Of a stretch of 63,260 bases of DNA, positions 59,571 through 63,260 are shown one piece after another. Every line of letters starts with the position of its first letter. Position 1 is the stretch's first letter. The notes under the pieces were generated by a model, which saw only the letters and a program-made list of their open reading frames with translations, was not told the origin of the DNA and did no database searches. A program made the translations under genes and the position numbers. Source of the DNA: JAGMES01 sp023128035 (GTDB lineage: Bacteria; Bacillota; Halanaerobiia; DY22613); NCBI GenBank assembly GCA_030627905.1, contig DAOVRZ010000020.1, positions 1-63,260 of the forward strand, in the 5' to 3' direction.

Positions 59571-62500
59571 TAATCAAAGATTTGGTTCCATTACCTGAAC
59601 GTCCTGAGACAGTGATTACTATGGATGAAGCGATTTCAAGAAAAAGGCATGAGACTATTGAAAGTTATGTTATCACACCGAATGTTGAACATCTCTTAAT
59701 AAAGGTTCTTAGCCATGTAATAAACGGGGTTGGACAAGGATTCTGGGTAATGGGGGCATATGGGGCAGGAAAATCCCATTTTATGTCCTTCCTAACACTG
59801 TTATTGCAAAATGTGGAAAATTGTTGGATTGATTTAAGCTCAGATTTTAGGAAAAAATTTCAGCGATTAATGAGAGAGAAAAAGATTCTAACGATAAACT
59901 TTACTTTAACAGAAGTTACTAACTTGAAAGAAAAATTATTTCAAGCTATAGAAGAAGCCTTTGTAGAGCACGGGATTTCTTTTCAGATTCGTGATGATCA
60001 GCGGATTATTGATAATTTTATTAATAAAAATTGGCAAGCGATTCGGCATGAAGATTTTTATGAATTTTTGAGAGAGACTGAAAATATTAGTGTTAATAAA
60101 TGGGAAAATATTTTGGCTAATCAAGTTAGTGAAGCAGCACGAATTGTTATTTTATATTTGCAAAGAGTAGGATTTTTCTCAGCAAAAGAATATCGGGAAG
60201 TGGTTTATCCTAGCATTCAGGAAGGACTTCTAAAGATTACTGAAGCAGTTCATGAACATTTTGATGGCTTGGCAATTTTTGTAGATGAGTTATCTCATTA
60301 TTTGATTAAACGTCAGCAACTTGGTAGATTGGCTGAGGATTTAGAGATTTTGCAGTCACTAGGGCAAAGATTGAAAAATGAACCAATTTGGTTTATGGCT
60401 GCAGCTCAGGAGAACCCTGGTTCGATTCTAGAATCGGATCAATATTTAAATCAGGAGGAAGAGAAAGTAAAGGATCGTTTCATCCAATTGATTCTCTCAA
60501 GGATTAATATTGAGGAAATTTTAGAAAAGCGGATAGCAATCAAGAGTTTGGAATCAAAACTAGAAATTCGAGAATTGTATCAAGATTTTGAAGATGAGTT
60601 TCCTGAACTTTTAAAGCATGTAACTGAAGATGAGTTTATTCGACTTTATCCATTCCATCGGACTTTTGTGGATTGTTTGATGCGGTTAGCAGAATATGCA
60701 TCAAGGGATCGGACGGTGGTTGAGGAGCTATGGGTGACACTGGCTCTTGCTCAGGATAAAGCAGTAACGGAATTAGTGACTGTGGATCAATTATTTGATA
60801 GTTTTGCTGATACGTTACTTAAGCCTCGTTTTCGCGACTATTATGATATTTATTTTGATACATTTCAGCCGATTATTGATGCAAAAGACTATCGTTTGAA
60901 TAGAAGGATATCACATAAGTTGATTAAAGCTTTGGTTATTCTGGCCATCTGTAAGCAGAATGGGAAGACTTCTAGGGAGCTGGCCCATATTTTGATGGAG
61001 GGAATGGGTTTAGGAGTAGCAACTAATCTAGCTTATGAAGAGATTTTAGAGATTCTGGAAGAATTATTGATTCTGGGAAAAGGAAAACATCTTCGATTTT
61101 CCAAAGCAGTTGATCCTTTGGAGCGCATTTATGAACTTGATCCTTCTGATAGTGGATTTTCAATAGAACATGAAATTCAAAGTAGAATGGAGAATATCTC
61201 TGATCAAGATTTAGCCAGATTGATCAATGATTTATTGAATAATCATAAAGATCTTTTTGAAAATCAAAATATTTCCTGGAATCAGATTACACCTATGGAG
61301 GTAATGTGGCGAAATACAGTGCGTTGTGGAAAGATGATTTTGACTGAAATTAGCAAGAGTAAAGAATTAATTTCTTTTGATCCAGCAAGAGATGGTCTGG
61401 ATTTTGAATTAGTGGTAGGATTACCTCATTACAATAGGCGAATTGATTTGGAAGAACATCTTTTAAATCTTTGGAATGATGATCCTCGATCACTTATTTG
61501 GTTACCTGCTGACCTGGATGGTTTTAGTTTCAACAAATTGAAACGATATGCAGCAGTGAAGTATCTATTAGATGAAAAATATTGTCATCCTGAAAGAGAA
61601 GAAGAGTTACAAAAAAGTGGACAATTAATGGCTGAAATTGATGATTTACTAAAAAAAGCTCAATTAATTGTACAAAATGCTTATTTTCAGGGATCGATCT
61701 TTAATTGTAACAAAGTATATGAACCGTTAACTCCTTTTCGTTCAATGGATGAGATTTTAAGTGAAATTATTAATGATATCTTTAATCAAGTTTACTCAAG
61801 TCATCCGAAGTTTGGCAAAAAAATTACACGATTTCAGACCAATAAATTAATTCGCGAATTTGTTATCCCAGGACAAGCAAGAATGGTATTAAAAGAAATT
61901 CAAACTCTGGCTAAACCTCTGCAGATTGTTGAAGAAAAGGATGGGGAAGCTTATCTAATTTCTAGCTCTCCGTATATTAATGAAATCCTGATGAAAGTTG
62001 AAGATGGAGGTAAACATTCAATATCTGATGAACTTTATCCCATTCTTCGCCAGGTGCCATATGGTATTCAAGAACATATTTTTGAAGTTTTAATGGCAGT
62101 AATGATCGTCAAGGGAGAATGTCGAGGACGAGATAAGGCAGGTGGATTAATTACTAGTCAGAATCTTATAACAGATATGGAATCTGGTGACAAAACTTTG
62201 ATTAATCAAATTTACTTTCTTGAAAAAGGTGATCTTATAGAAGCAAATTTATGGCCAGAGTATGTAGAAATGATGCAGGTATTGTTTCCAGAAATTAATC
62301 CCCAAAGATCTATCGTGAATCAAGATAAGATGTGGAACCAGAATCGAAATTTGCAGGGAGAACTCATTGATGAAATTGAGCAAGGGATAAAGGTTATGAC
62401 CTATTTTTGCCATGCGATTGACCAGGGCGAGAAGGTTAGGGAAATCGTTAAACCATTATTAAAATTGCGACATCTTTTAGACGGTGAATATTATCACAGA

Positions 62501-63260
62501 GATTATCAATCTCATCAGGGATTGATCCGAATGCGTAGAGCTATCAAGGAGACTTATTCCAGTATTGAGCATTTTCGCATGGAATATAAGCTAGTTAAGC
62601 AAATGCTCTATTTTATAAATCGGCGTAAAGATCAGGAGTTAATCCAATATTATCATTATCTTAAAGAGATTAATTTGCCTTTGAGAGGTTATGAAAATAT
62701 TAAGATTGCAGTTTTAACAATACGCAATAAGTTTAATCACCTCAACCGTTTAATTGTGGAAAATGAGGCTTATAATAACATTATAGCAGATTTACAAAAT
62801 CTTCAGCGCAGATATATATCTACTTATATGGAAGAACATTTTCGTTTTCATGAAGAAGTTTCCAACTTTAACGCTCAATTGAAAGGACTGCCTGAATATC
62901 AATCTCTTACTTTATTAGATAGCATTAGAGCAATTAAGGTAGCTTACAATCTTAAACCGATAAAACGATATATTGATAATTTCTTTCCTGCAAAATGCAC
63001 AACAAAAAATTTAACTGAAATTTTAGAAAAAAAACCAATATGTAGTTGTGAATTTAGATTAGGAGACCCATTTAATTCTCCACCTTTTGACAAGATTGCT
63101 CCTATGTTGAGAAAAGGAATCCGAGAATATGTTGACCAGTTCCAAAATACTCGACGCTTTAGGGATTATTTAGAAAATTATTTAGAAAAACATCCTAAAA
63201 GTCAGATTAGAGAGTTACTCACAGTGAATTTGAATGATCTGACTCGAAGTATTGAATTAA
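59567..63260 (+). CDS. Very large P-loop ATPase, BrxC/PglY- or DUF6079-like (partial)
   Basis: At least 1231 residues, open to the right edge. ATG 59567 overlaps the previous stop (ATGA), with GGAGGAGG upstream. Begins MIIKDLVPLPERPETVITMD, like BrxC-type proteins. Walker A GAYGAGKSHF with Lys69 and Walker B LAIFVDELSH with Asp240-Glu241 are intact, so ATP hydrolysis is likely. YPFHRTFVDCLMRLA near 365 fits AAA-like sensor and lid segments of large defence ATPases. The rest is long and mostly helical, with coiled-coil-like stretches from about 990. A downstream effector (phosphatase PglZ, protease BrxL, helicase) could lie past the edge. Confidence 0.78.
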   Translation, partial: MIIKDLVPLPERPETVITMDEAISRKRHETIESYVITPNVEHLLIKVLSHVINGVGQGFWVMGAYGAGKSHFMSFLTLLLQNVENCWIDLSSDFRKKFQRLMREKKILTINFTLTEVTNLKEKLFQAIEEAFVEHGISFQIRDDQRIIDNFINKNWQAIRHEDFYEFLRETENISVNKWENILANQVSEAARIVILYLQRVGFFSAKEYREVVYPSIQEGLLKITEAVHEHFDGLAIFVDELSHYLIKRQQLGRLAEDLEILQSLGQRLKNEPIWFMAAAQENPGSILESDQYLNQEEEKVKDRFIQLILSRINIEEILEKRIAIKSLESKLEIRELYQDFEDEFPELLKHVTEDEFIRLYPFHRTFVDCLMRLAEYASRDRTVVEELWVTLALAQDKAVTELVTVDQLFDSFADTLLKPRFRDYYDIYFDTFQPIIDAKDYRLNRRISHKLIKALVILAICKQNGKTSRELAHILMEGMGLGVATNLAYEEILEILEELLILGKGKHLRFSKAVDPLERIYELDPSDSGFSIEHEIQSRMENISDQDLARLINDLLNNHKDLFENQNISWNQITPMEVMWRNTVRCGKMILTEISKSKELISFDPARDGLDFELVVGLPHYNRRIDLEEHLLNLWNDDPRSLIWLPADLDGFSFNKLKRYAAVKYLLDEKYCHPEREEELQKSGQLMAEIDDLLKKAQLIVQNAYFQGSIFNCNKVYEPLTPFRSMDEILSEIINDIFNQVYSSHPKFGKKITRFQTNKLIREFVIPGQARMVLKEIQTLAKPLQIVEEKDGEAYLISSSPYINEILMKVEDGGKHSISDELYPILRQVPYGIQEHIFEVLMAVMIVKGECRGRDKAGGLITSQNLITDMESGDKTLINQIYFLEKGDLIEANLWPEYVEMMQVLFPEINPQRSIVNQDKMWNQNRNLQGELIDEIEQGIKVMTYFCHAIDQGEKVREIVKPLLKLRHLLDGEYYHRDYQSHQGLIRMRRAIKETYSSIEHFRMEYKLVKQMLYFINRRKDQELIQYYHYLKEINLPLRGYENIKIAVLTIRNKFNHLNRLIVENEAYNNIIADLQNLQRRYISTYMEEHFRFHEEVSNFNAQLKGLPEYQSLTLLDSIRAIKVAYNLKPIKRYIDNFFPAKCTTKNLTEILEKKPICSCEFRLGDPFNSPPFDKIAPMLRKGIREYVDQFQNTRRFRDYLENYLEKHPKSQIRELLTVNLNDLTRSIEL

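Overview
This is a chromosomal segment of an AT-rich, endospore-forming, fermentative Firmicute. Spore genes (spoIIP, spoIVA, YIEGIA and its partner), a pta-ackA acetate pathway, FapR-type lipid control with FabK as enoyl reductase, an IspH-ribosomal protein S1 fusion and a Trk potassium system together suggest an anaerobe, most likely from the Halanaerobiales. That placement is inferred from gene content and order, not from a search. No rRNA or tRNA gene was recognised. Nearly all genes lie on the + strand; the exceptions are tmcAL, two tiny DUF1540 genes and possibly one 18-codon ORF.

Layout. 0.4-6.8 kb: a signalling operon with a three-receiver hybrid histidine kinase, CheR, a free-standing CheB domain and a receiver-GGDEF diguanylate cyclase. 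7-15 kb: an accessory stretch with an M30-like metalloprotease lipoprotein, a broken methyltransferase, a TPR protein followed by an 11-codon ORF, a patatin-like lipase, a SepM-like PDZ/Lon protease, an MBL hydrolase, a decayed copy of the sepM 3' end, and a V8/trypsin-like protease preceded by a gene encoding only its propeptide-like motif. 15-19.8 kb: tmcAL, pta-ackA, DUF177-rpmF. 20-28 kb: the lipid operon fapR-plsX-fabH-fabK-fabD-fabG-acpP-fabF-rnc. Its promoter overlaps a near-consensus FapR operator.

28-44.5 kb: BaiN/HI0933 flavoprotein, cmk, plsC, ispH-rpsA, DUF1614, spoIIP, YIEGIA pair, two DUF3189 genes, DUF512, der, plsY, gpsA, spoIVA and HU. This is a housekeeping and sporulation block that also supplies lysophosphatidic and phosphatidic acid synthesis (plsX, plsY, gpsA, plsC). 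44.6-49.2 kb: trkA and trkH, separated by a repeat-rich insertion zone with two DUF1540 genes. 49.5-56.5 kb: RsmF-like and RluA-like RNA modification enzymes, a double-HTH regulator with two coupled small genes, an M42 aminopeptidase, pgsA and a secreted LPP20-like protein.

56.9 kb to the end: the start of a probable anti-phage island resembling BREX-type systems. It encodes a methylase-like protein whose catalytic PPY motif is replaced, a 247-residue helical protein with a BrxA-like (DUF1819-like) pattern, and a very large P-loop ATPase that runs off the right edge. The order and the degenerate methylase do not match the standard BREX layouts I know, so this is the best candidate for an undescribed system.

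Three families of short palindromic, probably non-mobile or non-autonomous repeats are scattered through the window. One family, with ATGATT/AATCAT ends, keeps its terminal arms and bulges but carries different, still well-paired inner stems in each copy. This points to selection on structure or to hairpin-templated correction.
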